From: Planctomycetota bacterium
Lineage (GTDB): Bacteria > Planctomycetota > JAJSAM01 > JAJVHW01
DNA length: 64,000 bases
Assembly: GCA_021776825.1 (NCBI GenBank)
Contig: JAJFFG010000017.1
Span: 1 to 64,000 of the forward strand
Direction of reading: 5' to 3'
The notes beneath the pieces are model-generated. The model was given only the letters and a program-made list of their open reading frames with translations. It was not told the DNA's origin and made no database searches. Made by a program: the position numbers and the translations under genes. Each line of letters begins with the position of its first letter. Position 1 is the first letter of the stretch. Positions 33,852-45,371 of the stretch are shown here, piece by piece.

Positions 33852-36800
33852 CTAGAAGGCCTGGCGGTCCAGCTCGATGTTGAGCGCCAGCCCCTTGATC
33901 TCGTTGCAGAGCACCTCGAAGGAGACCGGCGTGCCGGCCTCGAGGAGGTTCTCGCCCTTGACCATGGACTCGTAGATCTTCGTGCGACCGTCGACGTCGT
34001 CCGACTTGACGGTCAGCAGCTCCTGGAGGATGTACGCGGCGCCGTACGCCTCGAGCGCCCAGACCTCCATCTCACCGAAGCGCTGGCCGCCGAAGCGGGC
34101 CTTGCCGCCAAGCGGCTGCTGGGTGATCAGGCTGTAGGGGCCCGTGGCACGGGCGTGCACCTTGTCGTCGACCAAGTGGTGCAGCTTCAGCATGTAGATG
34201 ATGCCGACGGTGACTTCCTGGTCGAACGGCGTGCCCGTACGGCCGTCGTTCAGGCGGCTCTTGCCGGTGCGGGCCAGTCCGGCCTGGTCGAGCATGTCCT
34301 CGATCTGGGACTCGCGGCAGCCGTCGAAGACGGGCGTCGCGACGCGCTTGCCCAGCCGCTTGGCGGCCCAGCCCACGTGCGTCTCGAGGATCTGTCCGAC
34401 GTTCATTCGCGACGGCACGCCGAGCGGGTTCAGGATGATGTCCACCGGAGTGCCATCGTCCAGGTACGGCATGTCCTCGATGGGCAGGATGACGGAGACG
34501 ACACCCTTGTTGCCGTGGCGGCCGGCCATCTTGTCGCCCACCGACAGTCCACGCTTGGTGGCGATGTAGACGCGCACCATCTCGAGCACACCAGTCTGCA
34601 GCTCGTCACCGCGCGAGAGGCGGTTGACGCGCTTGTTCTTCTCGTTCTCGAGCGTGTCGATGCGGTCGTACAGGTCCTTCACGACGCGCAGCCCACGGTC
34701 CTTCGACGCCCCGTCGCCGGCGTGGATGATCGTCGACTTCAGGCGGTCGCGCAGATCGCGCACCTCGTTGACATTCGCATCGCCGAGGATCACGAACGCC
34801 GTCTGGGTGGCCGGGTCCTCGAGCTTGCCCTTGTAGGCGGTCTGGACCTTCTCGACGCACTCGCGCATGAGGTTCTTCAGGTCTGCGGTGAAGCCGCGCT
34901 CGAGACGCTTGATCTCGGCGAGGTTCTTCTGCCGCTCCTCTTCCGTGAGGTTGACCTTGCGCGTGAACTTCTCGGCATCGATGACGATGCCGTCGACGCC
35001 CGGAGGTACCTCCAGGCTGTCGTTCTTCACGTCTTCACCGGCGCGACCGAAGATCGCGTGGAGCAGCTTCTCCTCGGGGGAGAGCTCGCTCTTCGACTTC
35101 GGCGCGACCTTCCCGACGAGGATATCGCCGGGCTTGATGCGCGTGCCCATGCGGATGACGCCGGTCTCGTCGAGATTGCGCAGCGCCTTCTCGGAGACGT
35201 TCGGGATGTCCCGCGTGAACTCCTCGCGACCGAGCTTGGTCTCGCGGATCTCGATCTCGAACTCCTCGATGTGGATCGAGGTGTAGACGTCCCGCTTGAG
35301 CAGGCTCTCCGAGACGATGATCGCGTCCTCGAAGTTGTAGCCCTCGAAGCTCATGAAGGCGACGAGGACGTTCTTGCCGAGGGCGAGCTCGCCGTTCAGC
35401 GTGCCGCCACCGTCCGAGATGACCTGGCCCTTCTTGACCTTCTGGCCCTCGATGACGCAGGGCTGCTGGTTGAGGCAGGTGCGCTCGTTCAGCCCGACGA
35501 ACTTGCGGAGTCGGTACTCCTTCTCGTCGACCAGGATGCGCTTCGAGTCGACATAGGTGACGGTGCCCGAGTTCTCGGCCACGACCACCATGCCGGAGTA
35601 GCGCGGAACCTCGGACTCCATGCCCGTGCCCACGACCGGCGGGTCGGTCCAGATCAGCGGGACCGCCTGTCGCATCATGTTCGAGCCCATGAGCGCGCGG
35701 TTCGCGTCATCGTGCTCGAGGAACGGGACGAGCGACGCCGAAACGCCCACGACCTGTCGCGGCGACACGTCGAGGAACTCGACGTCCATCGGCGAGACGA
35801 GCACGAAGTCACCGGCCTGGCGGGCCAGGACCTGGTCGGATGCCAGACGTCCCTTCTCGTCGATGTCAGCATCGGCCGGACCCAGCGTGCCGGCAGCCTC
35901 CTCGTCGGCGCGCAGGAGTCGGATCTCGTCGGTGACCTTGCCGTTCTTCACCACGCGATAGGGCGTGACGAGGAAGCCGTAGTCGTCGACCGCGGCGTAG
36001 ATGGCGAGCGAGCTGATCAGACCGATGTTCGTGCCTTCCGGCGTTTCAATCGGGCAGATGCGGCCGTAGTGCGAGATGTGCACATCGCGCACCTCGAAGC
36101 CGGCGCGCTTGCGGTTCAGGCCGCCCGGGCCGAGGGCCGAGAGACGACGCTCGTGCGTGAGCTGCGACAGGGGGTTCGTCTGGTCGACGACCTGCGACAG
36201 TTCGCCACGACCGAAGAAGTACTCGATCGCGCTGGAGATGGTCTTCGAGTTGATCAGAGCGCGCGGCGTGAGCTTGGACGGATCGTCCATGTTCATGCGC
36301 TCCTGGACGGTGCGGCGGAGCTTGAGGAAGCCCTTGCGCAGTTCGTCCGACGCCAGCTCGCAGATCGAACGGACGCGACGGTTGCCGAGATGGTCGATGT
36401 CGTCCGTCTCGCCCTCGTTCTTCCGGAGCTTCATCAGGTACTTGATGCAGTTCAGGATGTCTTCGGGCTTGAGCGTCTGCTCCGTCTCGGGGATGTCGAT
36501 GCCGAACTTCCGGTTCAGGCGGAAGCGACCGACCTTGCCGAGGCGGTAGCGCGACGAGTCGAAGAACTTGTCGCGGAACAGGTCCTTGGCCTTCTCGACG
36601 TTGGGCGGGTTGCCCGGACGCAGGCGGCCGTAGATCTTGAGGAGCGCTTCCTCGTGCGAGGTCGTCGTGTCCTCGGAGAGCGCGTTGAGGATGAGCGGAT
36701 CGTCCACTTCCTCGACGACCTCGACCTCGGTCACGTTGGCCTGAGCGACGACGCCGGCCAGGTCCTCGTTGATGATCTGCAGCGCGTCGACCAGGATCTC

Positions 36801-37541
36801 GCCGGTCTCCTCGTCCACGATGTCGCCCGTCGGGCGCTTGTTCGTGATCTGCGCGCGGAACGTGCGCGCTGTCCGCTTCACCGTGTTGGTCTTGTAGAAG
36901 AGCCGGATGATGTCGGCGTCGGTGGAGTAGTCCTCCGACAGCGCGCGCAGGAGCGACGTGCAGGGGAACTTGCCGCTCTGGTCGATGCGGACCTGGAGGA
37001 TGTCCTTCTTCGAGACGTTCAGCTCGATCCAGGAGCCGCGCTCCGGGATGATCCAGCACGAGTGCAGCTTGCGCTCGCCCGTCTCGACGACCATCGAGAA
37101 GTCCACGCCCGGCGACCGGTGCAGCTGCGTGACGATCACGCGCTCGGCGCCGTTGATGATGAACTCACCCCCACCGAGCATCAGCGGGATCTCGCCGAGG
37201 TAGACCTCCTCCTCGATGGAGTCTTCCTTCTCGAGTCGCACGCGCACCTTGAAAGGTGCCCCGAACGTCATGCGGAGACGACGGCACTCGTCCGGCGTGT
37301 ACCGGGGTCGGCCGAGCTCGAATCCGACGTACTCGAGCGCGATCTCGCCGTTGAACGACTTGATCGGGAAGATCTCGCGCAGGATGGCCTCGAGACCGAC
37401 GTTACGGCGTTCGCCGTAGGGGACGTCGGCCTGCAAGAAGTCACCGTACGAACGAGTCTGGAGCTCGACGAGGTTCGGCACCTCGAGAACGTCCGCGACG
37501 CGGCCGAAGGACTCGACAGCGGGAACTGCCCTGATGGTCAT
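33852..37541 (-). CDS. rpoB: RNA polymerase subunit beta
   Basis: 1229 residues. The rifampicin region reads [20 protein letters not shown] then RLSALGPGG. Relative to E. coli it has Val at the positions of F514 and M515 and Thr for N518, while D516, H526 and S531 are conserved. The C-terminal clamp and switch segments ([20 protein letters not shown]) are complete. A 183-base spacer with a hairpin separates it from rplL. Confidence 0.98.
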   Translation of the reverse strand: MTIRAVPAVESFGRVADVLEVPNLVELQTRSYGDFLQADVPYGERRNVGLEAILREIFPIKSFNGEIALEYVGFELGRPRYTPDECRRLRMTFGAPFKVRVRLEKEDSIEEEVYLGEIPLMLGGGEFIINGAERVIVTQLHRSPGVDFSMVVETGERKLHSCWIIPERGSWIELNVSKKDILQVRIDQSGKFPCTSLLRALSEDYSTDADIIRLFYKTNTVKRTARTFRAQITNKRPTGDIVDEETGEILVDALQIINEDLAGVVAQANVTEVEVVEEVDDPLILNALSEDTTTSHEEALLKIYGRLRPGNPPNVEKAKDLFRDKFFDSSRYRLGKVGRFRLNRKFGIDIPETEQTLKPEDILNCIKYLMKLRKNEGETDDIDHLGNRRVRSICELASDELRKGFLKLRRTVQERMNMDDPSKLTPRALINSKTISSAIEYFFGRGELSQVVDQTNPLSQLTHERRLSALGPGGLNRKRAGFEVRDVHISHYGRICPIETPEGTNIGLISSLAIYAAVDDYGFLVTPYRVVKNGKVTDEIRLLRADEEAAGTLGPADADIDEKGRLASDQVLARQAGDFVLVSPMDVEFLDVSPRQVVGVSASLVPFLEHDDANRALMGSNMMRQAVPLIWTDPPVVGTGMESEVPRYSGMVVVAENSGTVTYVDSKRILVDEKEYRLRKFVGLNERTCLNQQPCVIEGQKVKKGQVISDGGGTLNGELALGKNVLVAFMSFEGYNFEDAIIVSESLLKRDVYTSIHIEEFEIEIRETKLGREEFTRDIPNVSEKALRNLDETGVIRMGTRIKPGDILVGKVAPKSKSELSPEEKLLHAIFGRAGEDVKNDSLEVPPGVDGIVIDAEKFTRKVNLTEEERQKNLAEIKRLERGFTADLKNLMRECVEKVQTAYKGKLEDPATQTAFVILGDANVNEVRDLRDRLKSTIIHAGDGASKDRGLRVVKDLYDRIDTLENEKNKRVNRLSRGDELQTGVLEMVRVYIATKRGLSVGDKMAGRHGNKGVVSVILPIEDMPYLDDGTPVDIILNPLGVPSRMNVGQILETHVGWAAKRLGKRVATPVFDGCRESQIEDMLDQAGLARTGKSRLNDGRTGTPFDQEVTVGIIYMLKLHHLVDDKVHARATGPYSLITQQPLGGKARFGGQRFGEMEVWALEAYGAAYILQELLTVKSDDVDGRTKIYESMVKGENLLEAGTPVSFEVLCNEIKGLALNIELDRQAF

Positions 37542-37620
37542 CTCAGCTGCACTCCGATGGGTTCGGGTCGCCGCGCGAGGGCGCGGCCGAGGGAACGGCA
37601 GAAGGCCGATCCGGGAACGG

Positions 37621-37660
37621 GGCGGGGCGGACCGGGGGGCATTACGTCCCTCGGCCCGCC
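37621..37660 (-). promoter_or_regulatory. Hairpin in rplL-rpoB spacer (possible attenuator)
   Basis: GGCGGG (37621-37626) pairs with CCCGCC (37655-37660), with a further imperfect inner stem. E. coli has a partial terminator and an RNase III site in this same spacer. The equivalence here is inferred from position only. Confidence 0.4.
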
Positions 37661-37724
37661 TTGCGGACCTCCGAAGAGGTGGTCGAGATCAGGAGTCTCA
37701 GGCACCAGGTGCGCCGCAGATCCT

Positions 37725-38099
37725 CTACTTGAGAACCACGGTCGCGCCGGCGGCCTCGAGCTCACCCTTGAGCTTCTCGGCCTCTTCCTTGCCAGCATCT
37801 TCCTTGATCGTCGACGGGCAGCCATCGACCAGGGCCTTGGCGTCCTTCAGACCGAGACCGGTCGCGGCACGCACGGCCTTGATGACCTGGATCTTGTTGG
37901 CGCCGAACTCCTTGAGCTCGACCTTCCACTCGGTCTTCTCTTCCTCTTCCGGCGCCGCGTCAGCGGGTCCGGGTCCGGCCATCATCGGGGCGGCGGCGGT
38001 CACGCCAAACACGTCCTCGATCTGGTTCTTGAGCTCGGCGAGCTCGAGGGCCGTCATGTCCTTGAGGGTCTCGATGACCGATGCAACCTTGTCCGACAT
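37725..38099 (-). CDS. rplL: Ribosomal protein bL12 (L7/L12)
   Basis: 124 residues from the ATG at 38099 ([20 protein letters not shown]). The N-terminal dimerisation domain, acidic/Ala hinge and C-terminal factor-binding domain ([20 protein letters not shown]) are all present. Stalk protein that recruits EF-Tu and EF-G. Confidence 0.98.
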   Translation of the reverse strand: MSDKVASVIETLKDMTALELAELKNQIEDVFGVTAAAPMMAGPGPADAAPEEEEKTEWKVELKEFGANKIQVIKAVRAATGLGLKDAKALVDGCPSTIKEDAGKEEAEKLKGELEAAGATVVLK

Positions 38100-38246
38100 C
38101 GTGGATGTCCTCCTGCTACGTGCGTCCGCGGCCTGATGTCCGCTCGTATGGACGCGCCTGGTGCCAGCCCCCTTCGGGGCTCTTGCTCTGATCCTGATTT
38201 CTAGTGCGACGCGGCGCTCTGCACCGTGCCGCACGACCGACGGCGA

Positions 38247-38786
38247 CTAGCCCTCGGCCGACTCCTTCTGCTCGCGAACGGCATCCACGGCGCGAGCCAC
38301 GGACGCAATCATCTCGTTCAACTGGGCAGCGATGGACTGCATCGGGGCGACGACCACGGATGCGATCATGCCCAGCAGCTGGTCCTTCGACGGCAGGGTC
38401 GCCAGCGTCTCGACGTCGGCCGCAGACAGCACCTTGCCGTCCATGTAGCCGCCGAGAACGGTGAGGCCGCCCTTCTTGTTCGCCTTGGCCCAGTCGGTGA
38501 GGATTCGAGAGACGCTCAACACGCCCTCGTCTCCGCCACCGTGAGCGACGGCGCTCATGCCGTCGAGCACGTCGCCGAGCCCGTCCATGCCGAGCTCGTC
38601 GAAGGTCTTCGTGGCGATGCGGTTCCGGATCACCGTCATCCGCGCACCCTCCGCGCGCAACTTGGCGCGAAGGTCGTTGGCCCGATCGACCGTCATGCCA
38701 CCGACCTGGACGACCACGAGAGCGCGGTCGTCACCGAGACGGTTGCTGAGATCGGCGGCCAGGAAGCGCTTGAGTTGTTTGCTCAT
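38247..38786 (-). CDS. rplJ: Ribosomal protein uL10
   Basis: 179 residues, base of the L12 stalk. Contains DDRALVVVQVGGMTVDRAND and the C-terminal helix that carries L12 dimers. Its ATG is two bases after the rplA stop, so the long rplJ leader used for L10 autoregulation in E. coli is absent. The 147 bases after it, before rplL, show no obvious ORF. Confidence 0.96.
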   Translation of the reverse strand: MSKQLKRFLAADLSNRLGDDRALVVVQVGGMTVDRANDLRAKLRAEGARMTVIRNRIATKTFDELGMDGLGDVLDGMSAVAHGGGDEGVLSVSRILTDWAKANKKGGLTVLGGYMDGKVLSAADVETLATLPSKDQLLGMIASVVVAPMQSIAAQLNEMIASVARAVDAVREQKESAEG

Positions 38787-38788
38787 GG

Positions 38789-39475
38789 CTAGGCGATATC
38801 CAACCTGAGGCCAGGTCCCATGGACGAGGCGATCGACACCCGGCGGATGTAGATACCACGCGCTGAGGCCGGCCTCGCAGCATGCACGCTGTCCATGAAG
38901 GCGTTCACGTTCTCGGTCAGTTTGACTGCCTCGAACGATGCCTTCCCGACGGGGCCGTGAACGTTCGCGCCGGAGTCGACGCGATACTCGACCTTGCCCG
39001 CTTTGTAGGCCGTGACGGCCGCAGCGACATCGTTCGACACGGTGCCGGCCTTGGGTGAGGGCATCTTGCCCTGCGGGCCGAGCACGCGGCCGAGCTTGCC
39101 GACGTGACGCATCATGGCCGGGACGGCGATCGCGACATCGAAGTCGGTCCAGCCGCCCTGGATCTTCTCGACGAGGTCAGCACCACCGACGAAGTCGGCT
39201 CCCGCCGCCTCCGCCTCGGCCGCCTTGTCGCCCTCGGCGAAGACGAGCACGGTGCGCGCCTTTCCGCCGAGTCCGTGGGGCAGCACGACGCTGCCACGCA
39301 CCTGCTGATCGCCCTTGCGGGGATCAACACCGAGGCGCACGGACACCTCGACCGTCTCGTCGAACTTCGCTGTCGCGAGCTCTTTGACGAGCGTCACGGC
39401 ATCCGAGAGGCCATACCGCTTCGTGCGGTCCACCTTCTCGTGCGCCGCCGTGAAGCGCTTCGATCTCTTTGCCAT
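38789..39475 (-). CDS. rplA: Ribosomal protein uL1
   Basis: 228 residues from the ATG at 39475, with GAGGTGA upstream; an in-frame GTG two codons earlier is less likely. Contains [20 protein letters not shown] and [20 protein letters not shown]. Mobile L1-stalk protein. Downstream of rplK. Confidence 0.97.
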   Translation of the reverse strand: MAKRSKRFTAAHEKVDRTKRYGLSDAVTLVKELATAKFDETVEVSVRLGVDPRKGDQQVRGSVVLPHGLGGKARTVLVFAEGDKAAEAEAAGADFVGGADLVEKIQGGWTDFDVAIAVPAMMRHVGKLGRVLGPQGKMPSPKAGTVSNDVAAAVTAYKAGKVEYRVDSGANVHGPVGKASFEAVKLTENVNAFMDSVHAARPASARGIYIRRVSIASSMGPGLRLDIA

Positions 39476-39571
39476 TCTCACCTCGCTCCCCAGCGGGCCG
39501 CGTCACAGCGCGGGGCCGGGTCCGAACGCGAACACTTCGAAACTACGTAACCTGGGCGAAGCCGGGTTGGC

Positions 39572-40006
39572 TCAGCCCACGACCTCGATTCCGGCCGAAC
39601 GCGCTGTGCCCGCAATCATGCGAACGGCGGCGTCCATGGAGCCGGCTCCGAGGTCTTCCATCTTGATCTTGGCGATCTCCTCGAGATCGGCGCGCGTGAC
39701 TTTGCCGACCATGTCGCCGATGCCCGGAGTCTCCGAGCCCTTGGCGATCTGGGCCGAACGCTTCAGCAGCACCGCAGCAGGTGGCGACTTGATGATGAAG
39801 TCGAAGCTGCGGTCCTTGTAGACGCTGATGACGCACGGCAGGACCAGGCCCGGGCGATCGCCGGTCTTGTCATTGAACATCTTCACGAACTGGCCGATGT
39901 TCACGCCGTGCTGGCCGAGCGCCGGACCGACCGGGGGAGCAGGCGTCGCCTGTCCGCCCGGGATCTGGAGCTTGATCAGCCCGGTGAGTTCCTTCTTCTT
40001 CGCCAT
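39572..40006 (-). CDS. rplK: Ribosomal protein uL11
   Basis: 144 residues, GTPase-associated centre and thiostrepton target. Contains [20 protein letters not shown] and the C-terminal [14 protein letters not shown]. Separated from nusG by a repeat-rich 124-base spacer. Confidence 0.98.
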   Translation of the reverse strand: MAKKKELTGLIKLQIPGGQATPAPPVGPALGQHGVNIGQFVKMFNDKTGDRPGLVLPCVISVYKDRSFDFIIKSPPAAVLLKRSAQIAKGSETPGIGDMVGKVTRADLEEIAKIKMEDLGAGSMDAAVRMIAGTARSAGIEVVG

Positions 40007-40042
40007 GGTGCGTCTCCGCTGGGCTCCGCTGGATGGAGCCCC

Positions 40043-40123
40043 GTGTGTTTCTCGCCCGCGTGCCCGTGTGTCTCTCGTCCGCGTGGACCGGACTAGCCTG
40101 CGTGGGCTGGACTAGCCTGCGTG
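40043..40123 (-). repeat. Two tandem duplications in the nusG-rplK spacer
   Basis: A 20-bp unit occurs at 40043-40062 and 40066-40085 (two mismatches). A different 15-bp unit occurs at 40090-40104 and 40109-40123 (identical). Together they fill most of the spacer. Confidence 0.75.
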
Positions 40124-40130
40124 AATCGAA

Positions 40131-40655
40131 CTAGATGGTCTCGACCTGCCAGTACTCGAGCTCGACCGGCGTCGGGCGACCGAAGATCGTGACGATGACC
40201 TTCACGATGCCCTTCTCCGGGATGACCTCGTCGACGATGCCGTCGAAGCTCTCGAAGGGGCCTTCCTTGACCTTGACGGACTCGCCCTTCTCGAACTGGA
40301 TCTTCACCTTCGGCTTCTCGGAGGTCTTCTCCATCGTGCCCAGGACCGCCTCGACCTCGTGCGGCTCCATCGGGGCGGGTCGACCGTGTGCCCCCACGAA
40401 GTCGCCGATGCCCGGGGTCTCGCGGATCAGGAACCACACGTCGTCGGTGATCTCCATCTCGCAGAGCAGGTACCCGGGGTAGATCTTGCGCTTGTAGTTG
40501 CGCTTCTTGCCGTTCTTGATCTCGGAGACCGTCTCGGTCGGAACGAGGACCGTCTTGACGATGGCCTCGAGATCGGCAGCTTTGATCCGCTTACGGAGAT
40601 TCTCCGCGACGCGATCCTCACGTCCGCTCTGGACGCGCAGCACGTACCAGTTCAT
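40131..40655 (-). CDS. nusG: Transcription antitermination/pausing factor NusG
   Basis: 174 residues. The NGN domain starts NWYVLRVQSGREDRVAENL; the KOW domain shows ESVKVKEGPFESFDGIVDEV. Links RNA polymerase to Rho or the ribosome. Canonical position between secE and rplK, 13 bases after secE. Confidence 0.97.
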   Translation of the reverse strand: MNWYVLRVQSGREDRVAENLRKRIKAADLEAIVKTVLVPTETVSEIKNGKKRNYKRKIYPGYLLCEMEITDDVWFLIRETPGIGDFVGAHGRPAPMEPHEVEAVLGTMEKTSEKPKVKIQFEKGESVKVKEGPFESFDGIVDEVIPEKGIVKVIVTIFGRPTPVELEYWQVETI

Positions 40656-40668
40656 CGCTCGACCTCCG

Positions 40669-41136
40669 TCACGCCTGCCAGAGCCCGAGGAACATGCGAA
40701 TCACGACGTCGTAGACGAACATCGTGCCTACGAGAACGGCCGTGAAGCCGGTGACGATCAGCGTGCTCTGCCACGCATCGGACGCCGTCGGCCACGAGAC
40801 CTTCTTCAGCTCCGTCTCCATCTCGATGAGCAGGTCGGCCCACTTCGGACGGTTCAGGAAGCGCCACCACCAGAGCCCACCGATGACCAGGATCAACAGC
40901 GAGATCAGGAAGGCCGGATTGAGCGGGGTCTCGAAGAGGAGCACGTCGAGGCGATAGCCCTCGCCGGGCTGGGCCCATTCGAACGTCTCGTCCAGGCCGC
41001 GCTCGAGGAGCGCGTGAGCTCGCTTCAGCGCCAGCGTGAGCGCAGCGCTGCCCCAAATGAGCAGAACGGCGCCTGAGAGCATCACGAGCGTACGTGACGT
41101 CTTCCCCTGGTCGGGTTTGTAGGACTCGAAACTCAC
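40669..41136 (-). CDS. secE: Preprotein translocase subunit SecE
   Basis: 155 residues with three hydrophobic segments, two N-terminal (about 18-36 and 75-92) and one C-terminal. The conserved amphipathic motif [20 protein letters not shown] precedes the last helix. The three-helix form resembles proteobacterial rather than minimal SecE. It lies between tRNA-Trp and nusG; no rpmG is present there. Confidence 0.94.
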   Translation of the reverse strand: MSFESYKPDQGKTSRTLVMLSGAVLLIWGSAALTLALKRAHALLERGLDETFEWAQPGEGYRLDVLLFETPLNPAFLISLLILVIGGLWWWRFLNRPKWADLLIEMETELKKVSWPTASDAWQSTLIVTGFTAVLVGTMFVYDVVIRMFLGLWQA

Positions 41137-41221
41137 CGCGCCGTCGTTCTCCGATCTCCGTTGGCAGCCGATCCGCTTCGCGCAGCCAGCACGTCGAGGA
41201 CCCGGGGTCCGTCTGCGCCGG

Positions 41222-41294
41222 CAGGACGCGAGGGAATCGAACCCCCAACCTTCCGGTTTGGAACCGGATGCTCTACCAGTTGAGCTAGCGTCCT
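41222..41294 (-). tRNA. trnW: tRNA-Trp (CCA)
   Basis: 73 nt cloverleaf with 7-bp acceptor AGGACGC/GCGTCCT, anticodon stem TCCGG/CCGGA and loop TTCCAAA (anticodon CCA). The T-arm is GGGGGTTCGATTCCC. Discriminator G; the terminal CCA is not encoded. Position tuf - trpT - secE is the classic arrangement. Confidence 0.97.
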
Positions 41295-41309
41295 TCAGCC
41301 GGCTCGAGT

Positions 41310-41337
41310 GCCCGGGCAGGGATGTCCCCGCCCGGGC
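41310..41337 (-). other. Hairpin between tuf and tRNA-Trp
   Basis: Two identical self-complementary octamers (41310-41317, 41330-41337) can pair around a 12-base loop. There is no T-run on the transcribed strand. Perhaps an mRNA/tRNA processing signal. Confidence 0.4.
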
Positions 41338-41392
41338 GGAATGTCGTTCAGATGATCCGAATGACGTCCGTCAGGACGCCGAGCGGACGTCG

Positions 41393-42595
<1,203 letters not shown>

Positions 42596-42636
42596 CGTGT
42601 TCTCTCCATCCTCCGTCAAGAGCGTGTCGGGCCGCC

Positions 42637-42711
42637 TGGAGCTGCCGATGGGACTTGAACCCATGACCTCCTCCTTACCAAGGAGGTGCTCTACCACTGA
42701 GCTACGGCAGC
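42637..42711 (-). tRNA. trnT: tRNA-Thr (GGU)
   Basis: Acceptor GCTGCCG/CGGCAGC, anticodon stem CCTCC/GGAGG with loop TTGGTAA (anticodon GGT). T-arm GGGTTCAAGTCCC. Discriminator U followed by an encoded CCA (42637-42639). Immediately upstream of tuf, the thrT position of E. coli. Confidence 0.97.
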
Positions 42712-42876
42712 GATCGCTCCGGGCACCCCGCACATCCGGGCCCGTGCCCGACACTGCGACTGCCGTTCTGACCTGTTGATCCACTGAAGAGAGGCCCGGC
42801 GCGCTCGCCTGCGGCGACCGACCCGAAACCGGACTCTCACAACCTCAAAAGTCCCTCACCCGACCGGCACGCGTGC

Positions 42877-42950
42877 TGGAGCGGGCGAAGGGAATCGAAC
42901 CCTCGTGAGTAGCTTGGAAGGCTACCGCTCTACCATTGAGCTACGCCCGC
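42877..42950 (-). tRNA. trnG: tRNA-Gly (UCC)
   Basis: Acceptor GCGGGCG/CGCCCGC, anticodon stem GTAGC/GCTAC, loop CTTCCAA (anticodon TCC). T-arm AGGGTTCGATTCCCT. Discriminator U with an encoded CCA. Corresponds to E. coli glyT next to thrT-tufB. Confidence 0.97.
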
Positions 42951-43025
42951 TCGGCACGCCCGAGCCAACACCGATCACGGACACGCGTCGCGCGATGGCG
43001 ACGCACGCCTGAATGGTCCCGGTGA

Positions 43026-43066
43026 GGGTTTGGAGCGCCGGACCGGCGCGAAACCCCGAGACTGTA
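43026..43066 (-). promoter_or_regulatory. Dyad and possible promoter upstream of tRNA-Gly
   Basis: The 288 bases between mscS and tRNA-Gly hold no gene. A long dyad (GGGTTT 43026-43031 with AAACCC 43051-43056, inner arms 43035-43041 and 43043-43049) could end mscS transcription, though no T-run follows. TACAGT at 43061-43066 on the minus strand is a -10 candidate for the tRNA-tuf unit. A further dyad lies at 43121-43137. Confidence 0.35.
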
Positions 43067-43238
43067 GGGTCACCCCCAAGGTGGTCCACCTTTTTCGAGG
43101 ACGGTTTCCTGCGCTTGACCGAGCCCGGAACGGGCTCGTGCGTATCGCCTGCGACACGCTCTGACAGCGGTGTCCGCCGCCCGCTGGCGTGAGCGCGGGG
43201 GTGCATGGCACGCCCCGCGCCCCAGCGGCGTCGCCTCC

Positions 43239-44126
43239 CTACGAGGAGGTCGGCTGCATGTGCACGTCCCGCTGCGGGAACGGGATCGAGACCCCGGCCT
43301 CGTCGAACGCCTTCTTCACGGCCTCGTGCGTGTCGAACCACACGCCCCAGTAGTCCGTCGCCGCGCACCACGGGAAGCACGCGAAGTTGACGCTGCTGTC
43401 GCCGTGGCCCGACACGGCGACCGTCGGTGCCGGGTCCGCGACCACGCGCGGGTCGGCCTCGAGGATGCGCATCATGACGGCCTTGGCCTGGTCGATGTCG
43501 TCGTCGTAGCCGATTCCGAACGTCATCTCGACGCGGATGGCTCCGTTGACCGTGAGGTTGGTGATGTTGTCGGCGGTGATGGCACCGTTCGGCACGATCA
43601 CGCGCTTGCCGTCCGCCGTGTGGATCGTTGTCGCGAACAACCCGATCTCCTGGACGTCGCCGAATGCGCCGCCAGCCTTGATCTTGTCCCCGACCTTGAA
43701 CGGCTGGAAGAACACGAGCATGACGCCCGCCGCGAAGTTGCCGAGCGAGCCCTGCAGGGCGAACGCGATGGCGAAGCCGGCGGCCGCGATGATCGCGGCG
43801 ATGCCCTTGGTATCGACGCCGAGCTGCTCGAGCGCCGCCAAGACGACGAAGACCATGAGCAAGCCGTGGGCGATGTTCGCGAAGAAGCCGACGAGCGTCT
43901 CGTCGATCTTCGCCCGCCGCATCACCTTGCGCAGGATGTTGGTGACGATCCCCGCGACCCACTTGCCGATCAGGAAGATCAGCGCCGCGGCGAGCAGGCT
44001 CTTGCCCAGCCCGAGCCCGAGCTCAGCGAGCTTCTCGGGGTCCTTCAGCGTGTCCATGATGCTGCCGCTCTCGTCGGCGGCCGCCACCGCGTTCTCGACA
44101 CCCTGCGCGAGTACGATCCAGTTCAT
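43239..44126 (-). CDS. mscS: MscS-family small-conductance mechanosensitive channel
   Basis: 295 residues, releases osmolytes under hypo-osmotic stress. Three transmembrane helices lie in the first 150 residues. The pore helix is AAAGFAIAFALQGSLGNFAA, with the GVMLVFFQPFKVGD signature at the membrane-beta domain junction. The C-terminal cytosolic domain includes VIVPNGAITADNITN. The length matches E. coli MscS (286). GGGGAG precedes the start. Last gene of the accessory segment before tRNA-Gly. Confidence 0.93.
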   Translation of the reverse strand: MNWIVLAQGVENAVAAADESGSIMDTLKDPEKLAELGLGLGKSLLAAALIFLIGKWVAGIVTNILRKVMRRAKIDETLVGFFANIAHGLLMVFVVLAALEQLGVDTKGIAAIIAAAGFAIAFALQGSLGNFAAGVMLVFFQPFKVGDKIKAGGAFGDVQEIGLFATTIHTADGKRVIVPNGAITADNITNLTVNGAIRVEMTFGIGYDDDIDQAKAVMMRILEADPRVVADPAPTVAVSGHGDSSVNFACFPWCAATDYWGVWFDTHEAVKKAFDEAGVSIPFPQRDVHMQPTSS

Positions 44127-44237
44127 CCGACTTCTCCCCTGTCCCGAGGTCCACCCGGGCGCTCCCAGGTCCCGTCACGGCGAGCAGGATGCCGCGACGA
44201 CACGTGCGGTTGCGAGCGTTCTTTCCCGGGCCGATCG

Positions 44238-44828
44238 TCAGGCGTGGAGACGCGGCTCAGGTGGCAGTGCGGCGAGGACGCGTGCCTCGTGCTGCGCGAG
44301 CTCGGCGGCGCGCAAGCGGATCTCGTCGGCTGAGAACAGGTCCGTGGCGCGCGCGAGATCCTGATACGTCGCGTGATGCCGGGCCTCGGCGGCGAGCAGG
44401 CCGCGATACAGCGTGGCCAACTCCGGCTCACCCGCTGCCGGGAGCGCATCGGCGAGCAGTTGCATGCGCTCACAGCTACGCGCCTCGATGAGTGCGCAGC
44501 AGAGCAAGGTGTCCAGAAGACGTCCGGGCTCTGTGTCGCGGCAGCCGCCCATGAGGCGCGCGGCGTAGGCGCTCGGATGCACGCGGCGGAACGGGATGTC
44601 GCGCTCCGCGAGAGCTCGCAGCATCTCCTCGAAGTGCGCCAGCTCCTCACGCGCGAGTGCGGAGAGCGGCTCCATCAGCATGGGGTGGTGCGCGTAGCGG
44701 AAGATCAGGTTGACGGCCGTCGACGCCGCCTTCTTCTCGCAGTGCACGTGGTCGAGGAGCACCTCGTCGAGCGAGCCGAGGGCGCGCTCGGTCCACTCTG
44801 GTCCGGTGACCGAGGCAAGGCCGAGCAT
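44238..44828 (-). CDS. miaE: tRNA-(ms2io6A)-hydroxylase MiaE
   Basis: Non-haem diiron oxygenase that hydroxylates ms2i6A37 of tRNA. 196 residues, ferritin-like four-helix bundle. The iron ligands are in LLDHVHCEKKAASTAVNLIF (E31), REELAHFEEM (E61/E62, H65), ALIEARSCERM and EARHHATYQDLA. It is the enzyme downstream of MiaB, also in this window. Just upstream, six bases away, lies a small lipoprotein gene. Confidence 0.9.
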   Translation of the reverse strand: MLGLASVTGPEWTERALGSLDEVLLDHVHCEKKAASTAVNLIFRYAHHPMLMEPLSALAREELAHFEEMLRALAERDIPFRRVHPSAYAARLMGGCRDTEPGRLLDTLLCCALIEARSCERMQLLADALPAAGEPELATLYRGLLAAEARHHATYQDLARATDLFSADEIRLRAAELAQHEARVLAALPPEPRLHA

Positions 44829-44834
44829 GCCGAG

Positions 44835-44993
44835 TTAGCCGCCGGGGCGGTCGGCTGCGGGCGGAAGCGCAGCGGCGGGGACATCACCGATGTCGGCGGT
44901 GATCCATGTGGTCTCGCGCGGCACGACGGCGCACGCGGCGAGCAGGCCGATCGACAGGACGAGGAGGGAGAGGGCGAGCAGTCGTCGCAGCAT
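44835..44993 (-). CDS. Small lipoprotein
   Basis: 52 residues from the ATG at 44993, with GGGAG upstream. Hydrophobic signal LLALSLLVLSIGLLAAC with lipobox LAAC; the mature part is about 30 residues, proline-rich with a WITADIG segment. Function unknown. Probably co-transcribed with miaE. Confidence 0.65.
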   Translation of the reverse strand: MLRRLLALSLLVLSIGLLAACAVVPRETTWITADIGDVPAAALPPAADRPGG

Positions 44994-45371
44994 CGTCGCT
45001 CCCTTCTCGGTCTGTCTGGAGGCCATCCGGACTACCCGGCGGCCTCACCACTAAATGGCCGCAGACGGCGCTCCGCTTTTCCTGCATCTGAGGGCCCAAC
45101 ATCTGAGGCCCCTGCCTCTGAGGCCCCTGCATCTGAGAGCCCGGTCAGACCGGAGATGCCTGCGTGCCGGGCACCACACCCGACGAGGCGTCAGGTTATG
45201 CAGACAGGGGCGCGAGCGGTAGACGCGATTCCAGCGGCGCGTGGGTTCCGACCCGAGGCCGTGAACAGGACGCGCGGCGGGCGTCGGTGCGGCGCGGGCG
45301 ACACTCCACGTGCCCCCGCGCCGACCTCCCCGACCCGGGAGGCCCCGACGCACCGAGTATCGGGAGATCCC
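44994..45371. other. Intergenic region with 15-bp minisatellite
   Basis: 378 bases between the small lipoprotein and dinB. No credible ORF. It holds four tandem 15-bp units at 45082-45141 (first, third and fourth most similar; the second begins CAAC). The remaining sequence should contain the promoter of the lipoprotein-miaE pair, which I cannot define. Confidence 0.6.
45082..45141. repeat. 15-bp tandem repeat, four units
   Basis: Units 45082-45096, 45097-45111, 45112-45126 and 45127-45141 share the core CTGAGG/CTGAGA and diverge at a few positions. The period is a multiple of three, but no supported gene covers it. Confidence 0.75.

Noticed and set aside
34155-38204. A 1349-codon plus-strand open frame across rpoB and rplL, and a similar one across rpoC.
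   Set aside because: Antisense to intact rpoB/rplL and rpoC; composition is that of a codon-reversed shadow.
45082-45141. A short CRISPR array at the 15-bp repeats.
   Set aside because: Units are contiguous without spacers and no cas gene is present; it is a minisatellite.
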